64,000 nt of DNA from positions 2,418,001 through 2,482,000 of the forward strand of contig JAPEHQ010000006.1 of NCBI GenBank assembly GCA_027405735.1, written 5' to 3'. Both the position numbers and the translations under genes were made by a program. The DNA is from Mucor racemosus (taxonomy: Eukaryota; Mucoromycota; Mucoromycetes; Mucorales; Mucoraceae). This document shows, piece by piece, positions 47,716 to 59,657 of this stretch (position 1 is its first letter; each line of letters begins with the position of its first letter). Below the pieces are notes generated by a model that saw only the letters and a program-made list of their open reading frames with translations, searched no databases and was not told the DNA's origin.

Positions 47716-49037
47716 TATAAATTTCTATAGCGTTGAAGCAAGATAAAAGTGAGAGTGTGTTTTTGTTGAAAAATGGTTGATGATGGAAAACAAAAATAAC
47801 AATGATTATGAAGCCATTATATATATACACATTTATCATATTTTAAAATAGAGTTTGAAAGAGAAATGAATCAAATCTGGCTTTGGATTTAAACATTTTC
47901 CATTCATCTTTCTATAAAACAATAAAAGAAGATTTGATTGACAATAGAAATATATTCCATAATCATGCAATATTTAACAACGGAAAGTTTCCGTTTTGAA
48001 ATAAAGTCAAAACCTATCGAGCAGTGCAAAAAACATTATTTAGTATGGCAAAGATATCTCGTACCGTTTCAAGCTTAAACTTTTTGAATTTCTGTATGGG
48101 TGTCCGTTTTCAACTAGTTTCATACAATAAGAAATAAAAGGGGGGGAGGGCATATTATAATACAAAAAAAGACCCCACTCACGTTCAAAACTCAAAGTTA
48201 ATAAACAAAATGGCGCGATCCTTGAACATGCACAATGATTCGGCTTTCCCATCCTATCATTTATATGTCTGCATTGTGTCCCTGAATTCATACCATCACA
48301 AAATATAATCGTCGCATTATTATGAAACAATTTGGTTTTGGTAGTAAGAAAAACCATAATGGTCTTATTGTTGTGTTTTCTATTGTTGTTTGAATCTCAT
48401 CCATAGTAAAAATAGTTGTTAAATTGATTAATTCCCACTTTTGGGTTTTCAATTGAAAAGGCACATGAGGCTAAATCTGTGATGATGGCCGTATGATCCA
48501 GCTTGAAAAATATGATTATTTTCTTAGCTATATACCACATATGAGCAAGTTTAGTTTACGATAATTTGGATCTAATACGTGAAATAATTTTATTTTGATT
48601 TGCATGTGTCAAACTTTGAATTTAATTTACAGGGCATGTAAAGTTTTTTCATATTATCCAACTTACAATAATTATGCATGATGATACATTATATGAAACC
48701 TCAGTTTGATAGTAACCCAGGACACTTTTACTATGAGTAGATCAAGTATAAATCTGGTGAAAACCCTGGTTTATGCAAAAGAGATTCTTAAGTATAACTT
48801 ACGCTCTCTTTATTATATAAATATGAATAGTGTGCAACTGATATGTTATTTTGCAGTTACACAGGATAAATTGCAGATTTTCTTTCGAGATCAATTACGT
48901 AAGAATGCCCATGGTCGACTTTGAACTTGACAATGCCTTAAACTTGAAATTAAGCAAATCTCATCGTATATCTTCAGGTTACAGGTTAATTTGACTCTAC
49001 TAAAAACATTGATGTCGTAACAATTGCTTTAAACCAC
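47716..49037. other. Intergenic upstream of the HMG-box gene
   Basis: 1.3 kb, promoter side of the HMG gene, with a TATATATA at about 47818-47827. Open frames 48040-48357 and 48706-48924 have no support. Confidence 0.4.
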
Positions 49038-50530
49038 TTGTTTCTGAGAATAATTATTTTGTACCTCACGAAATACTCAAAAACAGATAAAACCCACTGC
49101 TTTTTCGTTAAAAACTGGGTCTCACTTTTCATCCCGGCTCTATTTTTTTTTTCATTAAATAACACCAAAAAAATAATATATACCAATGTACCTGAGATGT
49201 GCAGCTTTAATCCAAAAACGAGTATCCAGAAATATCCTATTTGTAGCTGTTGGTATAACGTTTTTAATACTAATGTTTCATATTTTTATAGGTATTTGGT
49301 ATTTCACTGTTAAAACAAAAAACTTTGAGCCTTCATATCTCTGCAAAAAATTAAGCTATACGAACATTTTTTAATAATAAAACTTACTTGTTTTAAAGCA
49401 CTCTATAACATATTTAAGTATAAAAAAATTCTGAGCACTTTTATTTTTTTTTTCATTTTTTGACATTTTTGTAATAGATTTTAAAATATTTGTTAAATTG
49501 AACAGCGTTTTTTTTACATTTATGTTATCAAGCTCGTTGAGCTCTCTTAGACCCAATTTAGTTTTTTTAAAAATATTGATTTTTCGTGGAGATATCCTCA
49601 AAAATGTTTACAAAGAGATACCCTCGTTTCTGGCCTCAATTTTTCCCTTATAAACCCTCGTCCGGAATTTTGAATTTGAAAAAAAAGTAACAAAAATTTT
49701 GTTTTCTCTACGAAAAAAGCAGTTAAAAAATTAAGCAATGGCTCAATCGATAGATAATTTTGCTGTGCATCATTTAAATTATTTATATTTAAAATATATT
49801 TATAAAAAGTGATGTGTAACTTCAAAAAACCTTTAAAATTTCATTTGCATTTTATGCAAAATTTAATGTAAAAATTTTAATTGAATTTTATTTCAGCAGA
49901 TGCAGAATTTAAAACTGCACAAAAAACATTTAATATGCTACTTTAACTCGCTTTGCAGTTCATGAGCTATTAAACGAATTTGTTTTTTTTAATCATTTTT
50001 CGATTATTTCTGGATCATTTTGACAAATCGATTTTGGAACTCCGTTTACGTATATGTAAGCTGTAATGTGAACTATTATTTTGGCTATCTCGACGAGAAA
50101 TCAGTATTTTTTGCTGAAACAAAAAACGACAGGGCAATGCTCGGTTAGATCTATCTTCTGGATATAAAAAATTGCATTTCAATTTAGGTGCTCAATTTTT
50201 TACAATCGATTTTAAATCAATTTTGGTCAATATTAGGCTAATGCACTTACATTTTGGTATTAATTCTTCTATTTTTGGATAGATATCAATGGTAGTAGAA
50301 GGAAGTACATTGTTTTTGAAGATTTGACGGAATTAAACTCAATATTAGGGGAAGAAATTCGAAAGCCATCTGAAACCATCTGAAACTCACTTTTTATAAC
50401 CATAAAAAACCGACAACGAAACCGTATCTCGGCGAATTCCGATCCTAGTAACTCCAACTTGATGTGAGAGTAGGTACACATCTTTGGCACGATGATATAA
50501 TGGGAAACTTTCATAACTTACTGTGTGTCG
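49038..50530 (-). repeat. Repeat family A, copy 3 (inverted)
   Basis: Reverse complement of copies 1 and 2 from 49060 to about 50130, with shared tags ctcactttt-atccc, cgtggagatatcctcaaaaa and gaaatcagtattttttgct. It extends further (50130-50400) into sequence shared with 27395-27700. All small open frames in 48986-50514 are repeats of frames found in other copies and have no protein match. Confidence 0.7.
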
Positions 50531-53333
50531 AGAAAATTATTGCCAAATTGCATTTATAGTAGCTTACTGTGTGCTTTTATAAAGAATAATTAAAAATACA
50601 ATCTCTATGAATACTGATTCAAGTAAGTTAGCGTGATGCTTTTAATTGAAAACAGAAAATGTACAAACAGTAGAAATGCGATAATGCTTGTCGAAGACAT
50701 ATATAATGATAATCTTTATCGTCCATATACCATCATAATTTATTATGTAAAACTGACTATTTAAACTGTAAAGTTTCTTGTTAAAAAAAGATAATATTAT
50801 TTAAATGCTGGATATATCAGGCCAACAGCAGCATCATAATCATTTATCAAATGATTATTTTCCAAATTTTGCTGGTTTAGAAAAACTCGAACATTATGAT
50901 ATATGCTACATAAATGAAATTTCCTTTATTGGGGCCAGTGACCATCAGACATTATGAAACCATCAACCATATCACTTTCAGCTTGTGCATAACACCAAAC
51001 TTTTATTATAATCTATAAGTTGATGTGAGTAGTGTTATATATATTGGACTGATATGGTCGTGTATGCTGTTGTGTTGTTTCTCATTGAGGGAATTGCTAT
51101 TGAGTCATTATTGGATTACAAGCAATAGCTACCACTATTCCATTCGATAATAGTGTACCGATAATATATCTCATATTGTACACTGAAATGGGTTAGATTC
51201 TCATCTTTTTACATTAGCCTAATTCTTATGTGTTGATTCAGATATATGAATACAGATATATAACGCGGCTTCTCATAAAAAAAAAGTGGCGGTTTGTTGA
51301 TGAGAAAAAAATCCACATGATAAAACTAAACAACATATATTTTCATTTTATACCTTTATGATAGCCCCAGAGAGATATATACAGCCAAGTTTTAAAATTC
51401 TATGATATGAAAAGTTCCTATAAACTAACCATTTTCTAGATACAATGTTCCTCGAATAGCCCAAATGCAAGCGATCGTTGCATGTACCCAATTTTTAAAG
51501 AATCTATTTTAAACTGCCACTAATGATAATATTCAATGAATTGTACACAGTATTTATGATAACATGTTGATAATTTGAAATTCTTCAAGAGAAAAGGGAG
51601 TTTCCAATACTTTCAATTGGTCAACTGGAGCTCTTCGCATTGAATTAAAAAAATGTTAAATATTATACATAACTACATTGCGATTTATTTAAATCTTGAT
51701 CAAATTGGAGAAAACATACATGTATATAGCGACTGCCGATGCTTGTGCCTTTTGTTTTATTTATGTTCGAGATCTTTTATTCCTATATTAATGGTATTGC
51801 CCAGCCGCGGTTATTAACGCACGTAGAGTAATGTGATGATAGACATATGAAATTACCAGGTATTTACAAGAAAAAGATTGTCATTGTATAAAGCAAAATA
51901 TTTAATCTAATAGTGCTTGATGATGTTCATATGCATGCACCAATATATCAGAATAACCTACATTTATACTCGTTATAACTATATTTACACTATAAACATA
52001 TGAAAAACGTCATTACACATACACAAAGTAACACTTTAACACGTTCCAGTAATTATATATTTGGTAATATACACTATTTACGATTTTGTTTTCTTTGGTT
52101 ATAAAACATCAATTACATCTTATAAATTGAGTATTGTTCTGCAATGAATATTCTAGAGTATTTTTAAATACCCAATGTTTCTAATTAACTCAAAAATTCA
52201 TTATAAATAGCAAGATGAAAGCAACAAATAATCGAAAATAGAGTGATACCATGAAGTTTTTTTATTTGAAAGGTTGCACAGGGAGCTAGTAAAACTTCAA
52301 TTTTTCTGTGCATACACCAATAATTACTTTTGAACTGATTTAGGAATGTTTCGTAGCTAATTTTCACGCAGTGTAACCTGAATACTTCTTTTTCAAGAAA
52401 TATTCAATTTGTATTTGTACAATATTGTCAAAAAAGGGCTCCATAAGAAAACAGTTACGGATAAAGATTTTTTACGTATCAAATTTATAAATAGAATCTA
52501 TCTGATTTTACAATTTGAACGCAAAGCCTTAAATAACTTGCTATTAAATACAAAAGCTGCCCATTAAATAGTTATGAAACAAATTTCATTAAAAGAGACT
52601 TGAGTAGCTTTGATTCCGGATCAGATTGAATCCGTCGTTTAATCTATAAACTAAACAACATACAGTAATCAGCGGCGAAATATTTCTACCATATTGTGTA
52701 TCATTAAGCAGCGTGGTATGGTATTCTATTGTAAGTTTTTTTTTTTTAGTTCAATCGTTGCTTTAAATCATCAACATTAGTAATGGTATGGCCACGGCTT
52801 AAATATTGTATATTGCAAGAATTCATGTGTAAAAAACGCGGTTTCAATAGTATACGTCTTTTTGCCTGGTAATTTCAAACTGAAATTCAGCCAATAATGC
52901 AATTCAGGACCTCGCGATACATTTCTTAAAATAGATGGTTTTGATGCCCTTTATAATACAAATTATTCTTTAATGGACATTTGGTGTTCATAAAACACAG
53001 GATACAGAACAGAATTTTAAATGCCAAGATACAGAATTTATATTTTCTTGTTCTACATGAATTATTAAATGCTTTCTGAATATGATTCCCTTACTTTTTG
53101 CTCTATGGAAGCTATCTTTAATCAATTGATTTCACTGTTATATCATCATCGCTCTTTATAGCGAAAGTCGTTAATTAAGATTTGTGATTGTTCAAATAGA
53201 ATTTTGGAACGGAGAGAAGGTTGATTTGAACAATGTATATACCAGGTAATACATTAACTAAACATAGCTCATAAACATGCGCTTTAAAATAGAGATGGAT
53301 TTGAGGGTCCGTGTGATCCCCGATTTTGATTAA
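50531..53333. other. 2.8-kb gene-poor AT-rich region
   Basis: No gene, LTR or inverted repeat that I can support. Open frames 52185-52367 and 53175-53384 are unsupported. Confidence 0.4.
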
Positions 53334-53340
53334 ATGTATA
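53333..53340 (+). promoter_or_regulatory. TATA box of the intronless chitin deacetylase
   Basis: tgtataaaaaag lies about 55-60 bp before the ATG at 53394. The in-frame upstream ATG at 53334 falls inside this box, which argues against its use as a start. Confidence 0.5.
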
Positions 53341-53393
53341 AAAAAGTTCATCACATCTCTCTCCAATTCCTCTTTCCTCATCAAATTTTTATA

Positions 53394-54851
53394 ATGTATA
53401 TTACAGGAATTGGTGCATTACTTCTTGCCACAGGTACATTCGTATCTGCTGCTACCACTACTACCACAAAAAAGGCCGCTTCAACTACTACAGCCAGCGT
53501 TTTAGCTGTTGAATCACCTTCTTGGTTGCCTGATGTTGGTGTAATCCAAGGTGTTAATTCTGGTTATCCTACTGGTAAATTAAACACTAGTAGTACTTTA
53601 TCTGAAGAGACATTGAACCTCGACAACTATCCTGAGCCCTGGTCCTCTCCTTCTACCACATCCAAGGAAGTTAAAGCTGTAATTGCTGCTCTTGACTGGA
53701 CTAAAGTTCCAAAAGCTCCTATTCGTAAGACTACATCCTCTGGTGATATTAAAATGACAGGTTATAATGATGAAGATGATTCCTATTGTTGGTGGAGTAA
53801 CACTAATTGTGTTCAACCCAAAGCCTCTTACTTGCCTAAAGATATTTCTTACTGCCCTAGAGCTGGTGATTGGGGTTTGAATTACGATGATGGCCCATTC
53901 AATATTGCTGGAGATGAAGCTCTTGATAAGTGGGCTGAACCTGAGCTTTACAATTATTTAGCTAAGACTGATGATCAAAAGGCCACTCTTTTCTATATTG
54001 GTTCTAACGTTGCTACATATCCCCAAGCAGCTGTAAGAGCCCTTAACAATGGTCATGTTCTTTGTGTACATACTTGGTCTCATCCTCAAATGACTACTCA
54101 AACTAACGAACAAGTTGTTGCTGAACTTTATTGGACCCTTCGTGCCATCAAGGAAGCTACTGGTATCACTACTAAATGTTGGAGACCTCCTTTCGGTGAT
54201 GTTGATGATCGTGTTCGTGCAATTGCTTGGCAAATGGGTATGCAAACTATTCTTTGGGATGAAGATACCAACGATTGGGATATGCCAGGAGACGGAGGAG
54301 GAAGTTTGGCTCCTTCCAAGGTGGACTCTTACTTTGAAGGTTGGATTGACGCTCGCAAGAGCGGTAAAGACAACAAGCATGGTCATATTATTCTCGAACA
54401 TGAATTGAACAACTCCACTGTCAACATGACTGAACACTGGTTGCCTGAGCTTCAAAAGACTTTCAATGTTGTTACCATTCAACAATGTATGAACATTTCT
54501 CAACCTTATTGGGAAACTAACTGGGTCTATCCTACTGAAGAAAACCCCCTCATCGGTAACTCTACCGACTCTACCAACTCTACTACCACATCATCCGCCA
54601 TTGTTTCCTCTTCTAGCTTAGCTGCTGCTTCTACTACTGATATCAATCTTACTGCTGCTGCCGCTGCTACTACATCTTCTACTGAATCTTCTACTGAATC
54701 TTCTACTGAATCTTCTATTGAATCTTCTGCTGCCGCAGAGTCTACCAATGTTAGACTTGCTGCCAATTCTGGATCTCAAGAATCTAGTGCCAATTCTTTG
54801 AAAGCATCTTCTTTCTTTGTAGCCATTGCTGCCGCTGCTTACTTTTTCTAG
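53394..54851 (+). CDS. GPI-type chitin deacetylase, intronless paralogue
   Basis: CE4 chitin deacetylase, 485 aa in one exon. The start at 53394 gives a clean signal peptide (MYITGIGALLLATGTFVSAA). Motif 1 is LNYDDGP, with Asn where the family and the 44-kb paralogue have Thr/Ser; motif 2 VHTWSHP, motif 3 RPPFGDVDDR, motif 4 WDEDTNDWDMPGD and motif 5 IILEHE are intact. Conserved Cys (CWW, CPRAGDWG) agree. From VVAELYWTLRAIKE through SQPYWET it is very similar to the 44-kb gene. The tail has a TESS tandem (four units at about 54677-54725), Ala/Ser runs and a hydrophobic end (FFVAIAAAAYFF) fitting a GPI signal. No introns where the paralogue has three, suggesting retroposition or intron loss. 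Codon bias is strong, so it is probably expressed well. Confidence 0.93.
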   Translation: MYITGIGALLLATGTFVSAATTTTTKKAASTTTASVLAVESPSWLPDVGVIQGVNSGYPTGKLNTSSTLSEETLNLDNYPEPWSSPSTTSKEVKAVIAALDWTKVPKAPIRKTTSSGDIKMTGYNDEDDSYCWWSNTNCVQPKASYLPKDISYCPRAGDWGLNYDDGPFNIAGDEALDKWAEPELYNYLAKTDDQKATLFYIGSNVATYPQAAVRALNNGHVLCVHTWSHPQMTTQTNEQVVAELYWTLRAIKEATGITTKCWRPPFGDVDDRVRAIAWQMGMQTILWDEDTNDWDMPGDGGGSLAPSKVDSYFEGWIDARKSGKDNKHGHIILEHELNNSTVNMTEHWLPELQKTFNVVTIQQCMNISQPYWETNWVYPTEENPLIGNSTDSTNSTTTSSAIVSSSSLAAASTTDINLTAAAAATTSSTESSTESSTESSIESSAAAESTNVRLAANSGSQESSANSLKASSFFVAIAAAAYFF

Positions 54852-55866
54852 ATTATTTAATATGTCTATTTAACTCATATCCCCTTAATTATCATTTTAT
54901 TGCCTAAATAAACAAATTCTGTAAATAACATCTTATTTATACGGTTTGAGATATACATATATATATATATATATATAAGCGTCTTTTGTATAATTTGTAG
55001 TATGGTTGGAAAGCAGTAATTTAACCTTTATGTATTTTATTATCGTTATTATATATTAGCAATTGTTCTTCAAATACCATTATCTCTGTATCTTTTTTTT
55101 TTTTTTTTTCAAAAGTTTATGACCAAATTGATAGTATTTGAAGAACTAATACAAAGTATCATTTCCTTCATCAACATGCTACATCATCAGTACGATTTTT
55201 TGTTTTGCAATATTCATTTTGTCTTTTTGTAGATGTTGCATTTAATTGTATACCAATAATGATCCAAATCACTTCAAGAAAGAACAAATATGCTAGCAGC
55301 CAATTACTTTGTTCAACATAAATTCAAGCTATTAAAAAAAACGTGGCATCTCCAAACATGAAAAGAAAATTGAGCCGCATATTACGAAACCAGTGGATTG
55401 ATCTGCTTTTTAGTCGTTTAAATGCAATAATCGCCTATTTTTTTTTACATGAAATTAAAATAAAATAAAAACTATATGATTGTAGCAAATTATGAACATA
55501 TTCTGATGCAATTTCGAAGCTGAAATCACAATTTGCAGCCTGTTATTACTAATTGCATCGTTTTTCTACGTATTTATTCCAAATAAGGCGGTAGCGGGAT
55601 CCTAAATCCGGTCTAGATTTAGAGCCGCGCTATTGCCTTATTTAGTACACCCATTTTGATGCTTTATCTACTTTGAAGGATTTTTACAAATGTATTAATA
55701 ACCCTAAACAATAGTTAAAGACGCAAACATATTTTTGAAAATTTGGGTTATAGATTAATATTTTTTTATTTAACCTAGATATACTAAAATGTTGAAACCA
55801 AGTTATCATATAAATCGTCCAATTTCTTGATTTTTCAATGGAAGGATTATTTTCTTTTACTTATTT
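54852..55866. other. Intergenic downstream of the chitin deacetylase
   Basis: AATAAA at 54906, a TA run at 54957-54976 and poly-T at about 55091-55110. Contains the inverted repeat at 55579-55645; no gene. Confidence 0.4.
55579..55645. repeat. Short GC-richer inverted repeat (hairpin)
   Basis: Arms ccaaataaggcggtagcg and cgctattgccttatttag pair with few mismatches and continue inward (ggatcctaaatc / gatttagagcc), making an almost complete 67-bp foldback. GC content is well above the surroundings. No clear target duplication. Confidence 0.7.
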
Positions 55867-56108
55867 TCAAACATGAGTAGGGTCTTCGCAACTACCATAA
55901 ACAGCACCTAAATCTCTACGGCAATACAGACCACCTGAGCAAACCAAGTTTTGACTACATACTACGTATAAAAAGCATTAATTCAAAATGTTACTGTTCG
56001 CATTGAATGTTTCAACATACATTGATGTAATGGTTGAATGGGTAGAAGTGCAGCTAAATTCGATGTAATAAATAACAATGAAATGGTAATCCAAATTAGA
56101 AGTTTCAT
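55867..56108 (-). CDS. Small secreted cysteine-rich protein, 60 aa
   Basis: Not in any family I recognise. Two exons, minus strand: 56108-56021 and 55961-55867, joined at a split TTA codon, 60 aa with TGA stop. Residues 1-19 (MKLLIWITISLLFITSNLA) are a textbook signal peptide with cleavage likely after SNLA. The mature part carries four cysteines spaced C-X5-C-X5-C-X10-C (CSQNLVC, GGLYC, GSC), fitting two disulfides. Donor GTATGT and acceptor ACGTAG are good, and the intron is 59 bp. Each exon is too short to stand out alone, so this gene is easily missed. It could be a cell-surface peptide, antimicrobial or effector-like protein; none of these is shown. It lies 109 bp beyond the COG1 stop on the same strand. 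Confidence 0.65.
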
Positions 56109-56216
56109 AAGAAAGTAATATATATATAAAAAAGAATTATGATATATACATCTAGGGCATTCTTTTCAATTTATACATGTAATGTTTATTAGAAAATGAA
56201 CTGTAAATTTAATTTA

Positions 56217-59200
56217 TCACCTCGCTTTCAGTGATGAGAGACTTAAATGACCAATGGGAAGTAATGTAAATCTTGTTGCCTGAGGTGCTAAAGGCAATAT
56301 ATTGTATTGACTTTGTTGTTGGTTTGACATTGTCTTACGTGCCCTGCATTTTATTTACGTGTAAACAAAAAAAATTATAAAGAATGCTAAAAAATTTGTC
56401 GATTTACCTTTCATATGTTTCATTGTTTGCACTTGTTAATACACCAAAAATCAATGATTGTTTGATATAAAACTTGTTTACACATAGCTTCAAATGTGGT
56501 TTATAACTTTCCCAATTAATTGGATCAATCTAATGGTTGCAGAAATGTGTCAAAAAATCACAAGTTCCATGTACTGTAAATATATTCAATTACCTGACTC
56601 TCCATGGTGTCAATAATTTTGTTATCGTATTTTATGTCTTGTTGTAATACAGTACACAAAAACAAATAATCAAACATCAATTGTAATGTTCCATTTTCTG
56701 TTAATTCAAGTGAGGAGATAGACGATTGAAACACTTGATTTACAACATTTGATAGTTGCTTTCTTAATTTAATCATGATAGTTTGATCCAGTATTGAACT
56801 ATTTACACGCTGAATTTCTTCGCAAATATAAAACAAATTCCTCACAATCATGTTGGATGATTGTGTAGGTAATTTCATGTCTTCTTCCACAGTTTCCCAT
56901 ACGACAATAGATGAACATTGATCATTCCATTTTTGTGATAATAAACTGGATTTTAACTTTTGACTAAATTCCTTTTCCAACCAATTAATCCAGGACGTAT
57001 GCATATCATGATATGTATCAAGTAACGTATTTTGAATGTCTAGATATTTGACGTCTTTGCTAATACTACTGCGTAACTCGAATACAGGCTTATTTTCTTC
57101 TGTTGATAAGGAAATAGCCTTTGGCAATTCTTTTGATAATAATCCAATATTCCTTGCGAGACGACCTAAAAATATAGAGACTTCATTGATCATTTTTTGA
57201 TCTGTCCAGTCGCTCATTAATTTAAGCAACGATGTTAATTCTGTTGAATACGAAAGTACAGCTTGATAACATTGATCTTGAAAGTAATTCTTGATCATGC
57301 GCGTATCACTTCAAAAGTAATTAGTACAATTATAATGCGCTGTAGATAAACTCACTTACTCTTTCACATGGAAATTTTCTTGATCTGTAAGGACAAAATG
57401 TTCCTGAACATCCTTTCGAATTGTTTGCAATGTGATATCAAAAGAAGCTTGAAGTTTTCCTAATTTATCAGTTCTATCATTTGCAGTTTCTTTGAGAGAA
57501 GCTTTAAATCCTTCGATTTCTTGAGAGGATGAAAGATTAGGTAATGCAAACGCAGATTGATGTTTTGCTGTGCTTGGCCAAATCTTGATTGTCAAGGAAA
57601 AGTCCTTTTTAGGTCGTGATTTTTTAGGATCAATGATTGAAGGCCATACCACCTGGGCAGGTTGTGTTATTAAATCAATCAAAGCGTTGTCAATAAGCTT
57701 CTTGGCACAGTTATTAAACACATCGCGATATAAAGAAGCCCATAAAGAATAACGATTTGATAGTAAATGTTTGGCTGTAATTTGCCATCTGTTGCTCTTA
57801 TCTCTTGTATTTTCATCCTCATCCAACAATTCCCATAATTTAGACCTGATTTGAATCAATTCAGCCTGATTGTGAATTGGTGATAATGTTCGAGGCAATT
57901 GATCTTTGAGAAGTGCTTCAATGCCTGCCATCCAAATAGATACCAATTGTTGTACATCCGCCTGCATCACTTCTGGAAAAGGGTCAAAATGAGGTGTATA
58001 ATTTTGAATAGATTCTGGTAAATAACGTACAATTAAATGGACATTGGAGCTAGGTGAAAATAAGCGTGTGATGGCAGGCTGACTAGGAGTTTCGTTACCA
58101 TGGCTTGATTTAGAAGGTATTAAAAATGTTTTCAAAAACGAATCTACATAGGATTCTATCAAGGTTCTTTGATGACCATCTTCTTTAGAAACGAATATGT
58201 CAAATACTTGTATTAATGTACGTTTAATAATAAGTGAAACCTCTCTAAATTGATGTGTAATTCGATGGTTTGCGCTATCTGTCGTTTTGGTATAATGCTG
58301 GAGAATATCTCGAATAACATTTGATCTCATTTCTAGTAATTTTTCGATTGATTGCTTATATGATTGATTATCCAAAAGCATTAATGATACAGCGACTTCT
58401 GCAATGTGCTACAAGTAAAGATTAATATCCACACATGTCAAATATTATTCACTCAGTAATACCTCGGTCGTTTGTTCTGATACACGAAGATAATGTGTAG
58501 ATCTTTGTATAATTTGAGGTCCAAATGCGCTCACAGCATCCCACTGTCGCTGAATGACTGGAAAAGCAACTTCTATATCGATAATTGATCTTTCCTTTTC
58601 TCGGTCCAAGTATTCGTGCACTTTCTTGGCTAATATATACAGGCGACTTGCATGAAGATATCTATGATTTTCTAAAGCATGCCAAATCTGCTCAGGTACA
58701 TCTGCAAGTGATTTTACTAAAGCGGCAATGACATAAATATATCTACGTTTTGTGTCGATATGAGCTATGGGTAAAGTGCGTATTAGACAATGATTATGTT
58801 GTATATATCAAATTGAATTTACTTTGATTATTCTTTTCGTCGCGCAATTGTAATGCTCTTTTCGAAGCATGCTTTATTTTATCCACATCACAAGCATTTT
58901 GCATTCTCTCAAAGTTAGATTGAATAGCTTGTGCATTTTTGCTCATGGTAATAATGGCATCAGCTGCAGATATCAGATCTTGATATTTTTCCCTATATGT
59001 GTATGCGTCAATTTACATTTTTATTTGTCAAAAATTCGTTGCTATAGTTACCCAACCATGGCACGCAACTCTTCTTTCTGAGTTTCTATGGCATTTCTAT
59101 GTAAAATACATCAATACCTAGTAACATTTGAGCAAGCTATATACATAATTACCGTGTCTTTTGTTCAAATGCTCGAACATCTGGTACGCTGGAATCTATA

Positions 59201-59250
59201 AGATAAGTATCTGGATCATCCTCAGTGGTTAATAGACTTTCTTTCGACAT
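56217..59250 (-). CDS. COG1: Conserved oligomeric Golgi complex subunit 1
   Basis: Vesicle tether of the COG complex (lobe A), needed for retrograde intra-Golgi transport and glycosylation. Eight exons: 59250-59153, 59096-59052, 58992-58823, 58764-58463, 58408-57360, 57308-56594, 56529-56408 and 56343-56217, in-frame total 875 aa. The N-terminal tethering module is clear: SSVPDVRAFEQKTRNAIETQ, KEELRAMVGEKYQDLISAAD and AIITMSKNAQAIQSNFERMQ, the COG1/Vps51-type coiled coil. The YIYVIAALVKSLADVPEQIW stretch and SFLKTFLIP follow, and the C-terminus ends PLAPQATRFTLLPIGHLSLS as in other COG1 proteins. The start at 59250 is the only upstream ATG in frame. Divergent promoter with the SWI1-like gene. 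Confidence 0.88.
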
Positions 59251-59657
59251 TTTCAAGCGAGAAATTTACAAAAGAAGAAGCGCCTATTCAATGCCAACAT
59301 CCCCTTCTTGGCTCTTTCATTTGTCGTACACAATCGAGAACATATATACAAAGCGTCGTGACTCTACAATCTACGTCACTTTAGCCTTACCTTGCTGTGG
59401 GGCATCGTTAGACATCAACTTTTTTCATATCCTCACTGAAAGAGAGCGACAGAGAGAAAGTGAGTGCCTTTGATTAACATTTAAAACCTTTTTATTTTAC
59501 CTGTAATTTAATAAGAAATCTTTAATTTAAAGGATAGAAAAACTAGAACAAAATCTTGTAATAGTTTATCGATACACGCGACGCTTTTAAATTTACAATC
59601 TTTACTTGAGCTCTTTCCACGCGACTTGAAAAAGATCAACGAAAAAATAGGGCTCAA
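59251..59657. promoter_or_regulatory. Divergent promoter COG1 / SWI1-like
   Basis: 407 bp between two start codons. Holds a purine-rich patch (gagagcgacagagagaaag) at about 59442-59460. No TATA box was certain. Confidence 0.45.

Noticed and set aside
53334..53393. Longer N-terminus for the intronless chitin deacetylase
   Set aside because: The upstream ATG lies within a TATA-like box and would place 20 residues ahead of a clean signal peptide.
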